This document shows, piece by piece, positions 12,626 to 26,200 of a DNA stretch of 64,000 nucleotides. The notes below the pieces were generated by a model. That model saw nothing but the letters and a program-made list of their open reading frames with translations. It had not been told where the DNA came from and did no database searches. This DNA is from Gymnorhina tibicen (taxonomy: Eukaryota > Chordata > Aves > Passeriformes > Artamidae). Position 1 is the first letter of the stretch; each line of letters begins with the position of its first letter. The stretch covers positions 1-64,000 of the forward strand of contig VXAZ01009499.1 of assembly GCA_013399875.1 (NCBI GenBank), read 5' to 3'. A program made the translations under genes and the position numbers.

Positions 12626-14426
12626 CGTCCCATTCCCAGTACCAAACATCTGATTTCCTATTTTCCACTATTATGCTACTGATGGAGTTAGGGCTTCTAT
12701 ATCTGATTCTTTTGTGTCCTCACTACCATTAGGCCAGGGACAGTCAGAGAGACTAGATGTTGTGTCTTGCATGGTGCAGCTGAGAAAGAGAGTACTATGT
12801 GCCTGACAATCACCTGGCACACAGGTCCCACCTAGGAAGCTTGAGCACTGTAGTACAAGTAGTGACAAATCCTTGGTTGTTGTGAAATGCTTTATTGACA
12901 TGCTGGGTGGCCTCTGTGCAGAACAACCCAGAATACTCTTACCACTCCACTCATGCAAATCAGAAAAAATCTTGAAAGGAGAAGCTTCTGCTCTGGTCCT
13001 GTGTGTATGGGACAAAACTAGACTTGCAGATCTATTCAGTTTGTGTATCTAAGTAGAAAAACATCCAGAAGGCATTTTGTAGCAAATATTTTTAGTCACT
13101 CTGAACTGGGTTTTCATTTTAACAGTGACACTATGATATGAGTAACTCAAGGAAAATAACAAACAGCCTTGTTATTGTTATGGGATTTCTCTTGGCAGGT
13201 GAGCAACCCGAAGAATTGCTTTATAGTGAAGACAGAAACAGAAGTCTAATGCAAACACTACAATGCTTAACTTCACCACAAGGGAAATCTTTTTGCTATA
13301 ATAATTTTCACACTTCCTCTTGCATAACTAGCAAACTGAGTAATACCAAAGCTTGAGAGCCCAATTCTGTCCTAATTAACAGTGGTAGTATGCAGTTAGA
13401 AATTCATTGACTTCAGTGAGTAGATGTAAATGAAAGAGCTGAATATGTTTGGGGCAGTGAACAAAGTAGATTCACATATTTAAAAAGCCACATATAATGA
13501 TTTTTATTAATATTGCAGGGTGTCCAGTGGAATCATTTCCTGTGCTGAAGATATCGAATGCTCCTTTTGCAGCCTGTGAAAGAGATCCTCCCCTCTCTTT
13601 GTGAGATGCAGCGGCTCTTTCAGATTCTGGCTCTTAGGACTGAAAATATTTCAAGAGAGTACTTTATGACTAACAATAGGTTTGTGTGATGACACCAAAA
13701 ACTACAGCCTTGTGGAACAGGGGCATCACTGACAGCAGTGTAGGCTTTTTCTATGTTGCTAGTAAAGTCTAGGGCTGGCACTGTTTGTGATTCTCCCAGC
13801 AGTTTAGTGTTTAGTGAATTGTACATAGCAAAGGGTATCAGTAAATAAAGCATCAGTGGATCATAAAATTAATGCCATGAAAAGTAGTCTTGTTGAAGTG
13901 TAAGTAACGTGAACATCCATGTTGGAGCTAGACGCTGAGGCTCTCTTTCTACTCAGTGGAGAAGAAAAAGAGTTCGGTTTGTCTCCTCCTGAAGTTTTTG
14001 AAAAGGTTGGCTGAATTGTGATCCAAATATGCCTGTTATTTAGGAGTGTTGGGGCTGGTCTGTCTTATGTTTGGGTGTAAGTCATGATGCTACATGTCTG
14101 AAGTTAGGTGGGTTGAACACACCTGTAAAAGCCTCTCACATCCAAGCAAAGGTGAAAATTCCACTGGCTTACAGCCTTTCCCATCGTAACTTAAATTACA
14201 TGTATCTCACCTCAGTAGCTCCCACATTTTATTTTTAATCTGGAGATTGTGCCTGTGAGGATTGGTTGCATCTGTTTCTTTTAGGTTAACCTTTTGTTCC
14301 AAAACATTTACAAAACCTGCTGTCACGGAATTAGAAGACATTTTTGCTTGTGTTGCATTCCACTGTGGGGAACTGTGAGGAGTTCTTTTAAAACAGATGG
14401 TCTAGGATGAAATTAAGTAAAATGAG

Positions 14427-14888
14427 ACAACATTGTATCTGAGAACCTTTTATTAGTGAAGTAAAGAGTTAGCTAATTTAAAATTTTAAAACAGGGAAAT
14501 TTATTAACAAAAGTAACTGTGAACGAGTAGAGACCAAAAATTGGTGATCTGCCGAGCTACAAGGCAAAGGAGCAGTACCGAGTGTTGAGCCACAGGTCGG
14601 GTATACCCACAGACACACCCACAGAGCTGAGGAGATACATTTTATACCCCGGAGCTGAGTCGAGCTCCTCCCTTGACCCCACCCCCTATGCTGTTTCTAG
14701 TTGGCTCGTCTGTTTCCAGGGTTCTTCTGATTGGTTCGTAATGGCCCAATGGGGTCTTGCGCCTTCTCCCCTTATGTTGATTGTGATTGACACCCGTACC
14801 CATTCCTTTTGGAAAGGTTCAGAACTTTTGATACGTCATCTGTCCACTAACAAGGGCACGTAACAATTATAACAATTAACAACAACAT
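14427..14888 (-). mobile_element. solo LTR-like element (about 448 bp) with possible 7-bp target duplication
   Basis: The plus strand reads TGTATCTGAG at 14434 and ends TTAACA at 14881, flanked by ACAACAT on both sides (14427-14433 and 14882-14888). Antisense promoter and poly(A) features support a minus-strand LTR: TTTATT at 14500-14505, and a reversed TATA box (TTTTATA) near 14640. The right flank is low-complexity AAC-rich DNA, so the duplication could be partly chance. No internal region is seen. Confidence 0.6.
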
Positions 14889-14989
14889 ATAACAATTAAT
14901 TTACTCTCACGACCAATTACAAAAGCCAACTTCTTAACTGTATTTATAACATTGGTAATGAAAAATTTGCCCTACTAAAGACAACTAGA

Positions 14990-15990
14990 AAAGACAGAAA
15001 ATGAGGAAGGAAAATGGAAAAGGATGGGTGGGGAGACAGAGAAGGGAGACAGAGAGAAAAAGTGGGTGTTAGCACCAGAGGGTTGGGGAGTGCTGTTAAT
15101 GTCCAAGTGGCAGAGCGTGTGTGCACGCTGCCTGGCGGAGAGCCTGTGCGGCTCTTGAAGAGGCGCAGCTCCACAGACACGGCTCCCACGGTGACGGGAG
15201 GCCGGACATATGGTGAGTGGGGGGTTAGGCAGGAGGTGGACGACCCTGGACAAGATCGCAGTGGGGATCGCAGCAATGGGCTTGACTGGAGGCAGGTAGG
15301 GTTGGGTGCAGGTGGCTCAGGCAGGAACACAGGAACGAAGCAGGCAGGGCGTTGGTCAGGGACACAGGGAGGCAGGACAGGCGGTGGCTGGGGCGGGCGA
15401 AGAGGTAGGGCAGGACACAGGCTACACACGAGGCTCGGAGGTCAGCCAGTGTCCTGCCAAGCACCCAGCGCGAGGGAAGGCGAGTACACGAGGACGAGCA
15501 AGGGCTAGTGAGGGCCGAAGAGCCAAAAGGCAGGCTGGAGCCAGGGCAAAAGGGACAAAAATCAGGCTAGGGCCAGGGCAAAAAGCAGACCTCAGCAGGC
15601 TTGAGCCAAAGCAAAAACACAAGGCTCAAAAAGCCCTGACTCAAAAAAGCCCCAAAAAGACAAGACTCAAAAAGCCAAAGCCAAAAAACCCCAAAACTTG
15701 TGATGCAGTTATTTTTATGCCCTCTGGCCCCTCCTAAAGTCCACCTGCTGACAGGAGACCATTGGCCCAGTACAGCCTTCCACTGCAGTCCATTGGTGGA
15801 GACCATTTCCCATCTGATTAGAGAACCTCTCTGGAGGGTACAGTGTCTTTGGTGTTCCCCTGCTGACTGCCTGTCCCATATGAGACATGAAATGGTTACC
15901 AGGTGAAGTCTCCCCAGAGACAAGGCTTTCCCCATCTTCTCTTAGTTGCCTTCTGCAAGTGGCACATGTACAGCCCCTCCTCCACATGCC
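14990..15990 (-). mobile_element. probable LTR-derived sequence with purine-rich degenerate repeats
   Basis: The stretch from about 15000 to 15680 is G/A-rich, with loosely repeated CAGGGCAAAA, GGCTCAAAAAGCC and ACTCAAAAAGCC motifs. It is followed at 15705-15720 by a reversed TATA box (TTTTTATGCC) and by ATTGG boxes at 15770 and 15791, an arrangement expected in the U3 part of a minus-strand LTR. The right end may be CTCTGACA at about 15999. I could not find a target duplication or a clear poly(A) signal, so the limits and class are uncertain. The long frames here are by-products of the biased composition. Confidence 0.4.
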
Positions 15991-17247
15991 TCTGACAATC
16001 AGGTTGAGACAAATCAAAATTAAATTGGCTCTTCACAGCTTGACATGCACTCGTGTGACTACATTACCTACTACCAGATGAACAAATACCAGTTAAGTGA
16101 CATTTGTGATATAAAGACAATAAACTCACCTCAGTTTCTTGCCATTAAAAATGTGATTTTCTATTACCACTAGTGTATTTGGAATCTCTTACAAGCAAGT
16201 TTAGATTTCTTAATTGAATGATAAAATAGGAGATGTCTAGAAGCCCTTTAAATCTGGCAAGCTTCGCATAAGGCTTCAAATTTAGTGATGAATCTTCCCT
16301 TTGAGACATTCAGAAAGTAAAGGCTTAATATTTTTTCCAGTCCCTTGTTTTGACATTTTGAAGAAAAATATAAATATAATGTCCATATACAAAATCCAGG
16401 TAGTTACAACCACTATGCTAAAGTTAAAGAAGAGCCTTTGCTTAGGTTAAACACTAAGCATGTGAATAATACTAAAATTATTTGGCAATCCACTTACATA
16501 AGATGAGAAATTTTGTACAAACCCAGTATGTGGACTACTGGATAGATGAATGTAATGAATGTATAAAATACATTATAGAGAAACTTTGAAATGAAATACT
16601 TAGTTGGGTTTACTGTGTATATCCAGACCTTTGGATTTCTCCTGCTTCCCCCATTTAGTAAGCTGGAGAAGCTTCCCGGTGGCCTTAAACTTCCAAAGCA
16701 AATTCTGGTTCTCATGGTCTTGTCTTAAGCAGATACCTACAGGAGTACCTACTATATTTAGTACAGAGGAAAGTATCCCTATCCCCAAAGGAGCTGGGTG
16801 ATTGGTTCTGGGAAGAGTATTTTGTTCTAGAATTCCTTATACATTGAAAGGTGGGTGGAATAATTTGATCCAACTGTCATATATGAAATTCAAATAATTG
16901 GGTTTTTCATGATGTTCTGTGACCCAGTTAATTATGATCCAGTTGATTGGTTAATTGTAAATATAGTTGATTGTTAAATAAGTTGTTAAAAAATCCTAAT
17001 ATCCCCAATTTTCAATCCAAAAATCCTAATATTTGAGTTTTAAGCTATTTATTTATATTCTCATACTTATTTGCCCGTCTGTAATTTACTTTCGAGTAGG
17101 GGCACCTTTTTCACCTTTCCCAGAAATATGATTTGACTGTTTAGATCATTTTGATTTTACTTTTGAGTTCTACACTAGTAGAGCACAATTTGTTTGTAAT
17201 ACAATTAAGTTGGACCTCCTTTCCCTCTTCCCCTGTTAATGTTGAAG

Positions 17248-17935
17248 CCATTTTGTGTATTTAATGGGTTTTGGAATGTTTTAAATGAATTGTAAGGTTG
17301 TTTTATATTTTTAAAGGTTGTGCTTGACCCCAGTTGGTTCAAGTTTAAGCTCAGTTTTAAAGGAGACTTTGCCCCTCTGGAGCAGCCAGATGCTATTTTT
17401 AGTAACTAGACCATTGGACTGCAACTGGGCTCCATGGCAACCTGGAATATTAATGAGGTTTTTCCCGCCATAAAAACCAGTATGACATCACCTAAGGACT
17501 GTCTCCACCCTAGCCACGAGCCATTGGCAGATGGAAACTACCTCATCAAGGAAGAGGCCAATCGCAGGAAGCCATGGGGGCCAGACAGTGGGCGGTCTAG
17601 GGAGGAGTTAGGAGGTAGAAAGGAGAGATCCCGAGGGGAATTTTTGCTTTTTCAGCCAAAAGAGTAGCCTTGGTTGGAGGCTGGGTGCTGGTACTGGCCT
17701 CTATCTCTATTACAGAGACTTGGGTAAATTTTCAGTACCTCAGACTAGCTGAGATACACCCAGCGGTGACAGAGCTCTGCTTCTGGGCTGACGCCGGTCA
17801 GGCAAAAGCGTCTCTGATCCCGCGTTCCCGGGGTTTTTGGTTAATTTTTTTTTGCGCTTGTACTTGCCCTAATAAACCCAATTTTTTAAAAAAACTTGAG
17901 AGTTGTCCACCCTTTTATTTTTGACACGACCATTT
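17248..17935 (+). mobile_element. LTR element, plus strand
   Basis: A TATA box (CATAAAAACC) at about 17468 and an AATAAA signal at 17871-17876, followed by a TTGT-containing stretch, mark an LTR in the same orientation as BBOX1. Hexamer CCATTT occurs at 17248-17253, directly before TGTGTATTT, and again at 17930-17935; this would define a 676-bp LTR, but the right end then reads CACGA rather than CA, so the limits are provisional. No internal retroviral sequence is seen. Confidence 0.6.
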
Positions 17936-19209
17936 CTGTTGCTCAGGTACTTAAATTCAAGTGGATGTGATTACCATACTTTGTGCTGGACAGTTCAGCA
18001 TTGTCCAGGTGTCAGGCAGTGCGATTCATTACCATCAGGTAAACTGCTAACCTTGAACTGAGAACTATCCTGAAACGAGTACAGATGTACCAAAAGTTTA
18101 TGGCATGTTGAAATGATCTATTTTTTTTTAAACCCTAAAGCATAACACAACTTTGCAGTCATACATAATAAAACTTTGTCCCAGAAATCTCAGAAGGTAT
18201 TTATACTGCCAGATTTGCAGTATAAATACTTATACAGTTCAAAGCAAAATTGCAGTATGGTAGAAATATATACATATATATTGACATATGTATATTTATG
18301 TACACAATTGTATGAAAGAAAATATATTCAATCTGGATATAAACCCATTTTTGGATAAAAGATGTTTTAAGTCTGTATGCACAAAACTAGCTGTACTGCA
18401 TTGCAGGTGAGGATTACTGGGTTCCAATGGGACTATTATCCACAAACACAAGAAAGAAAGAAACCAGTATTCTGCTTTGCTATACTCAATCAATTGAAAT
18501 AAAAACAAATGGAGACTCAAGGGTTCTGTGTAACCTAGTTCTAAACTGTAGCAAAGGAAAATATTAAAAAAAATCAGATAACTCCAGTAGGCCTTTGTGA
18601 GTCAAAATACTGAAGCCCAGGACATTTTTTGTGCACAAAGACAATTGTCAAGACTTTGGTCCTGGTAGCATCAGTATTTTGCCCTGTGAGCTTAAGAAAA
18701 AGAAGAAAATATATTTAATAAAGATGCAATATTTGAAGTTGATGAAGTCTTTTAAAATACATTTGTAATGACTTACTGATTCAGGGAGCATCCCCTGAAT
18801 TTTTCTGAATAAGAAAATCATTAGACCAGAACTTTTCTGATTTTAGGATCTGGAGACATCTGCTTTCTGCAATACAGTATGCAGCTGACTTTAAATAAGA
18901 GTATATCTATAGAAAGCAGTCTGGCTGTGAAAGGAGAAAGGAACTCTAACAGAACTCTGTTGCTGTTGCTAAAGTCATGTTTACAAAGCTTTTCCTTGCA
19001 GGGAGGTGGATCCTGTGTTTTCTATTCCATAGTATCCACAGCAGGGATTATGGTGTATGTACTTTCAAGCTTTAGGTTTTGAACATGGTTGGTACTACCT
19101 CCTACTTTTGGTTGGTGGAATTCATTTCAAGGTGTCTTTTTGTGAGAGACTGAAATGTTATGGCTAAGGGCTTAAACATTGCTATGAAGGACTTCTTACC
19201 CTTTATGGC

Positions 19210-19224
19210 AAAACTGTATAAAGA
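19210..19224 (+). promoter_or_regulatory. TATA-like site, possible alternative BBOX1 promoter
   Basis: CTGTATAAAG lies 780 bases before the BBOX1 ATG in non-island sequence. It could serve a proximal promoter whose 5' UTR is continuous with the first coding exon, or belong to an unrecognised LTR. There is no further support. Confidence 0.2.
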
Positions 19225-19840
19225 AACTGCAACCACCAAAGCCCACCCCTTCCTGAATATGCCTCCTGACTGGAACTTTGGACTGTGAGTTAAGCTGCCT
19301 AAGGGAACATGAGATAAGATAATGGTGACATTATTGTCCAGTTACTTCAGGTCTAGGGAGAAGTAAACAAGGCTGTGGGAGAAGAACGTATCCACAAGAA
19401 AGTCAGACCCAGCATCTGTCCTGAAAATCAGCTCTGGCTGGGTTCAGGGTAGGAGAGGTTATAGCTCACAGACTCATTTGCTGAGGCCAGGTTTGCACAT
19501 GCTCCCCCCCAACCAAGGGGAGAGGAGGAGAGGTTTAGGGGTGTGGCATAATCTCTAGTCGGAGTAGAAACAAAAGGTGGCCAAGATGATGGACCAAATT
19601 GAAGGGGTTTTTGAATAGATGTGTCATAGTACACCATCTGTAAGCAACATAAAATGAATATTCCTGAAGTCTAGGTAGTTGGAAGGGAGGGGGGAATCAT
19701 TGTAACACTGTCCTTTTGCTGTACTGACTTCTTCAGTAATAAGCCGCTCTTCGTGGTGTTTTAGGAACTCCATGACGGTGTTCTCCATCTGACGTTTTCA
19801 ATATAGAACCCAAAAGGTGGAGGGTGGTGGCTAATGCCTT

Positions 19841-19889
19841 GCTGAGGACCAAAGTCCTGGAGGCCGGGGGAGGCTGAGGACCAAAGTCC
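19841..19889. repeat. 17-bp direct repeat, 32-bp period, next to the first BBOX1 coding exon
   Basis: GCTGAGGACCAAAGTCC occurs at 19841-19857 and exactly again at 19873-19889. It lies just before the likely splice acceptor at 19912-19913 (a short pyrimidine-bearing tract ending GGTGCAG). Confidence 0.85.
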
Positions 19890-19997
19890 CTGTGTTGCCT
19901 GCTCCCGGTGCAGAAGGGCAGGAGCCCGCTCACTGGGAGTACTCAGCCTTGCAGTCGGTGTGCTGTGCCAGGGCTCCACGCCACCCAGCAGCTCAGC

Positions 19998-20219
19998 ATG
20001 AACCCAGGGATACAGAAGGTGGAAGCTCTGGACAAGGGCTATTTCATCTGCGTGGAGTGGGAGGATGGAAGTGAGAGCAGCTACCCCTGTGTCTGGCTGA
20101 GGGACAACTGCCAGTGTCCCCTCTGCTTCCTGCCCTCGGCCGGAGCGCGCAGGCTGCTCTTCGAGGATCTGGATGTGAACATTGTGGTGAAACAGGTTGC
20201 TCTGGCAGATAGAAAAAAG
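19998..20219 (+). CDS. BBOX1: BBOX1 coding exon 1 (residues 1-74)
   Basis: Starts at ATG 19998, with A at -3. The frame is open upstream to 19908 but has no earlier ATG. It carries the zinc-binding segment [13 protein letters not shown] (Cys38, Cys40, Cys43). It ends AAAAAG before the donor GTATTT, phase 0. Part of the 5' UTR lies in the same exon, probably from an acceptor at 19912-19913. Confidence 0.95.
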
Positions 20220-23200
20220 GTATTTGAGGCAAACCATCATTCACCTTCTCGTGAAACTGGTCTAACAATGCTTATTAATCTAAGTTCAAGACAATTCCAA
20301 GTTATACTCTAATCACAGTTTGCTTATTTGCAAGCCTTACCAGGTCTTTGCAAAGCTTTTAGGAAAAATCGCAATTTGAGGAACTCAGATCTTTCCACCT
20401 TCATATGAAACTTGACTTTATAGATGTTATGCAGAGGCTGTGTAAAGCCAGGCTTCAGCTTTTATGATATAATAATGCTTTTAAAAATTCTACCATATGC
20501 TTCTTCATCAGGAGTTGTTGAAAATGTAGGTATTTCTTGTACGTATAATTACACTTACACTTTTTTCTCTCTTTATCCTTTAAGTAAATGGCTGAAAATA
20601 TGAAGAAAAAAAAAAGCGAAACGATGATGACCTTAATCCATAACAAAAATATCAGTTCATTACCAAATTTTCTATGTAAAATAAACTTCATCTTAGAATA
20701 AACCCTCAAACCAAAGTTGAATCCAATAATCAGAATTGGCCTAATGTCTGTATCTGTGTCTACCTATCTACATTAACATTTCTTTCTGAAAAAGGGAAGG
20801 TTACTGAGCAAGAGAGGATAGGAACTGCCCTCTTCATGAATTTTGATCTTTCCTGATACATAAAAACCTAATATATTACTTCAAATTTTTATGTTTTATT
20901 AAAAGCAGTACATGGCTCCTTCGGCAAACTAGTTTCATTCATTTTACACTTAAAGATGTTTTAAACATATTGAATATGCAGCAGTCAACCCTGGGGCAGC
21001 TGGGGCAGCCTTGCTGCAGGGGCAGTTTGCAGAGGCTGACCCATGTGGGAGTGTCTCAGCCACAGGGTAAGGGTCTCTGGTGAGGAATTCTGGGCTCCCA
21101 AGTTGATTGTAGACAGAATTAATGCAATGTAAATTCATTATTTGATTAGGCAAATTAGGAATTGTCTGCTTCCACTTATATTCTGAAACTGATGAAAGCA
21201 CAGCACTAATACCAAAATGATACTAGTGTTTTACCATCATGTGAATGAGTAGAATCATGTGAATTGGGAATTGATACCTACTCATCCACCTTAAAAATTC
21301 AGCTAAGGGTCTGTGCTGGACTGAGCTCTTTCAGTTCATGAGAAGCAAAGCCATATGCTTTCTTTCCATGGTTTTTTTTCAGGAATTGAAAAACCGAACA
21401 CTTTTTAAAAATTTATTTGATAGAGGGAAGACTTTTCAAAAGTAGGAGACGGATTTCTCTTCTAGCACAAGGTCCTTGTCTGTCTTGTTCTTTTTCTTTT
21501 CTCACAAGCTGTCGGTGTTTTGCAAGATATTTTCGCTCTTCTGAGTTGGGGTGAAGTTCTCTCCCCAGTTATATGTGCCAGTTTTTACAATTCCCTTCTT
21601 TCTATTCAGTGCAGCTCCCACAGTGGAAACAGTTTACACAAACCAGCAAATTAGGTCATGGGTTGAAATATTATATATAATATATGTAATAAATATATAA
21701 ATAATATATAAATAAATGGTATTTATAAAAAGTGTCAGAATTTGAATGGTGTTCAGGTTGGGTTTTCATTACTTGTTTGCTATCATGCTTCAGGGAAAGC
21801 TTAACTTTGATATTATTGATCTAAGTTTTACAATTTCTGCAGTTTCTAAGGGGTTTTGTTGTTGTTCTATGTGATGTTTTTTAAATATTTTTTTCTAAAC
21901 TCACCTTTTCCTTTGTGTTGTAAGATCTCTGTTACATGGCCTGATGAACACACAAGTGTATATGAAGCTGAGTGGTTGAAAAAACGATGCTTCTCTGAAG
22001 AAGCCAGAGCTCTAATGCAAGCAGATTTATTTTTACCAGGTAGGAATTAAATCCATGTCTGCCATGCTTGTGTCAAATGCAAGGTGTTTGACACTGACAG
22101 TCCTGGCTAGATGTGCCTGTGTGAGGACCAGGTCTACCCAGCTGAAGTCGTGGCAACGACCCTTGGTGCCCAGTGCCAGGCTCTGCATGCACAACAGGGA
22201 CCCATGGTTATCTTTTCCCTCTTCTACCTTCTATACCTGAGTATAGTACAACTATAGTACAAGAAGAGAAGTACAATTGATTGGGCTGCATTTACTTTCC
22301 TAAAAGTCTTTTCTTTCCAGAAAGTGTTAGGTCTCACAAATGAGCCATGGACCAGCAGAGGTCTGTGACTATGCAAGTGTGTGAGTGCTGTTTAAACTAT
22401 TTAACTTACTCTAAATTTTTCTAAAAGCAAGATAATTTGGAATTGCAAGGGAGTTACAACTGAAATTTTTTTCCCTTTTCATGGCCTTCTTGTTAAAAAG
22501 TAACTGTGCTGAAGTTGAGGTTGTGTTTGCTTTGCTTCCCATGCATATTTTAGTGGTAGACTGTCTTTTGATCACGAAGTATTTTGTACAACTGTCTTTG
22601 TAACATTTACCCTGTACAAATCACTAACCCTTTTAAGCAAATAATTATAAACCCACTAGGTTTGGCATGATGCACATAATCATTCCTTTGACAGCCTTTA
22701 GACTGAGCGTGAAAGTGTGAAAGCTTGCAAGATGCCTGTGATTGCTCTTGACTGTGTCTTGACAGTGTGAGATCTGCTATTGCAGAAAGCTGTGCATCTG
22801 TATTCAGTGTTAAGACAGTATCTGTTAAAATAGGACATTACTGATTTAAATGATGAGTAATATTTCTATTCATTTCAGTGGATGCTCTAACAGACTCTTC
22901 ATAGTTCAGAATGGAACTTTTTTCCCCTGGTAATATAAAAGTTTGTATCTACTTTAATTTTGGCAAAAATAAACTGTTGTGTTTACTATTTTGAAGAGTT
23001 TGGCATGCTTACAGAGTGAATATGGTGAAGATACAAGCCTCATTCAGGGAAACTAGACTTGATTTTTCAGGTAGTAAGAAGTTTTATTTGTGAAAATTAA
23101 TGTGCTGTGAAAGCTAGCAGGATGTTTTGTAGCCTTTGAAGGGATCAAAGTAAATTGAACATTGCCTTAATTAATACCCAGACAAAACAATCTAGATCTC

Positions 23201-26200
23201 TGGTTGTGTTCATTGGAAAAGGTATTAATTACTGAGACTTCAATATTTCAGATGTAATGCTACTTTTTTCACCTATTATGAAGCCTTAACTGGCTGTGAT
23301 TTGCCTTCACATGCATGCATTTGCACAGTGCTTACTCTTGGCATCTAAATATAGTGCAAGTTCTGGAAGCCAGTTCTCTCCTCTGCCACTGCTCTTCTCC
23401 ATTGGAGCCATTCAGCTAAAAATATACACCAAAGATCTGTTTCATTCTTTGGGCAATGCTTCTTCAAATTCTGTTTCACATGGTAGATCTGAAGAAATTA
23501 TGTATATAAACATTACACCAATTAACTAGCTTTTTTTAGTGGTGTCATTCAGCTCTTCCCCATATTCTCAGACAAGCCCTGGCTCATTATGATTGACACC
23601 TTCTTGCAAAAAAAGGCTGCAGCCTGTGAGTTTGCTTGCTTGGCTGTTAAAGATCTGTTTCTCATTGTGCATTGTGGTAAGTTTAGAACACACTTCCTTG
23701 TGGTCAGTGGAGCTGCACACTGCAAATTACATGCCCTTAAGTAGCTAATCATATCCTAGCAGTATAGTGTTACAGAAAATGATACGGAATGCCAGCCCTG
23801 CATGCTGGTTCAAGAAAGAGAAATGCAAGCTCACCAGACTGCTGTAGTTAAAGGTTAACCTTCACTGCTGACATTATCACAGCCATGGCTACGTTTTTTT
23901 TCTTTTGCAAGTGGTTATTTGCTTTTAGTGTTGCTTTTTAAAAAAATGTTTTTCCATGATAGTTTCTGATTCAAAAAATGTAGATGTCAGGCATTGTGTC
24001 AAACCCAAAAAGAAGAGTAGGTCAGATTTTCAGTGCATGATGAAGTGACTTTAAATAGCTCTATGGCAGTATGTCAAGATTTCCCTTCTAAAACATTGCC
24101 AGATTCTATCCATGCAATATGCAAAATCAAAATCTGCTGTTTGTGTATATCAAGGCTCATTTCAACCCAGCTTACAAGATGCTCCCAAAAGAACAGCAAA
24201 AGAGCCATATTATACTTCTACAGCTGTGGTGTCTCAAAGATACTCTCCTTTTTCTTTCTGTTTACTTGAGCTCTGCCCAGCAGATGTCACAGGAATGATA
24301 CACCATGTCTGTAATTCAGACGCTGGGTGTAGTAGAGGGTGCTTGTGAGAGACACTAAGTAAGCCAGTATCCAGTATCTAACTTCATTGCATTTGCTGAG
24401 GTTAATTTTTCAACATGCCAGCATACCAACAACAGGATGGGGATGGGGTGGAAAATTAGGTAACATCACAATGATATTTTCCTGTTGGGTGAAAGAGAAG
24501 ATTCTGCAGAGCTAGTATGTAGTGGTGCTTTATATTTTTAACCTTAGGTTAGGTTAAGGTTTTAACAGCAATTTAAAGGTTTCAGATGATGATAGTTCTT
24601 TAAAATGTGGTAATATGATAGTGGATATATATCCAGCTCCACAAAAGTTTGAATCGGGATATGTTAACAGCATCAATGGTGTTTTCAGTTTCTCTGCTAG
24701 GTCCTGAGAGATGATAATTTTAGGAGGATGAAGTTAAAAGTAGTTTTTTACTTTAAAAGTTTGGTCATTTGAATTTATCCTGCAGTAATAACTAATAAGA
24801 GCTAAAAGACATTAATTAGGCTGCCATATACATAACTCACAATACAGCAAAAACACACTTGGCTTTCAACAAACATTAAATTATGTGCTGTAGACAAAAT
24901 AATTTTAGATGAAGTAATTTAATCTATGGTGTCTAGACTTTCTTATATGACTCCAGAAGTTTTTGATCAGCATTGTCTCAACCTGTGTAGTAAATGCTGG
25001 ATAATTCCAAGTGGTTTTTGATGCATGCACACCATCTGCAGATACTGGGCAAAGGGCACGTTCTCATTTAATGCAAACTCTAATGTAGTTACGACTAACC
25101 TGGTATGATCAAGAAACAGGATTTTTGTTTTCTCTTTCTTGTTCCCCCCAAATTATTGTTCTGAAATTTTTGAAAGAGGCATTAATTCTTTCAAAAGTGT
25201 TTCATTCTTCCCATTTTGAAAAGCACATAGATCTGGAGTTTTAGTAGTCATAATATAAATTATCAATAAAGACACAGAATAATTCTACAAGACTTGTTTT
25301 TATCCTGTATGAGTTTTTCAGTTACATTTGCAGAGGGACCTGGACAGATAGGGAGCCCTGGACAGGCTGGATAGATGGGCTGAATCCAACAGTATGAGGT
25401 TTAACAAAACCAGTTGCCAGGTCCTGCACTTTGGCCACAACAATCCCCTGCAGCGCTAGAGGTTGAGGACAAGAGTGACTGGACAACAGCCAGGCTGAAA
25501 GGGACCTGGGGGTACTGATTGACAGCAGACTGAACATGAGCCAGCAGTGTGCCCATGTGGCCAAGAAGGCCAATGGCATCCTGACCTGTAGCAGGAATAG
25601 TGTGGCCAGCAGGACTAGGGAAGTGAGTCTTTCCATGTACTTGGGACTGGTTAGATCACACTTCGAGTGCTGCATCCAGTTGTGGGCCCCTCAGTTTAGG
25701 AAAGATGTGTAGGAGCATGTCGAGAGAAGAGCAACAAGGCTGGTGAAGGATCTGGAATACAAGCCCTATGAAGAGCGGCTCAGGGAGCTGCAGTTGTTTA
25801 GCCTGGAGAAAAGGAGGCTCGGGGCTGACCTTAATGCTCTCAGCAGCTCCCTGAAAGGAAGTTGTAGCCAGCCGAGTGTCAGTCTCTTCTCCCAGGCAAC
25901 CAGTGACAGAACAAGAGGACACGGTCTTAAGATGCGCATGGGGAGGTTCAGGTTGGACATCAAGGAAGAATTTCTTCACAGAACGGGTGATTGGGCATTG
26001 GAATGGGCTGCCCAGGGAGGTGGTGGAGTCACCGTGCCTGGAGGTGTTTAAGAAAAGGCTGGATGTCGCACTCAGTGCTATGAGTTGACAAGGTGGTGTT
26101 CGGTCATAGGTTGGACCTGATGATCACAAAGGTCTTTTTCCAGCCTAGTTGATTCTGTAGTTCTGTGACACAAAGATTTTTAATTTGGCAACTGCAGCTG

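Larger units (their letters stand above)
10641..19840 (+). other. probable BBOX1 5' intron; repeats only, no coding exon seen
   Basis: If the CpG island at 10.3 kb is the first exon, this is the first intron. It contains LTR elements near 12.07, 14.43, 15.0-16.0 and 17.25 kb, described separately. The DNA between them is AT-rich and holds no frame that looks like a conserved protein. Confidence 0.5.

Noticed and set aside
14944..15935. Several 100-164-residue frames on both strands at 15-16 kb
   Set aside because: They arise from G/A-rich degenerate repeats and LTR-like DNA; low complexity, no conserved motif.
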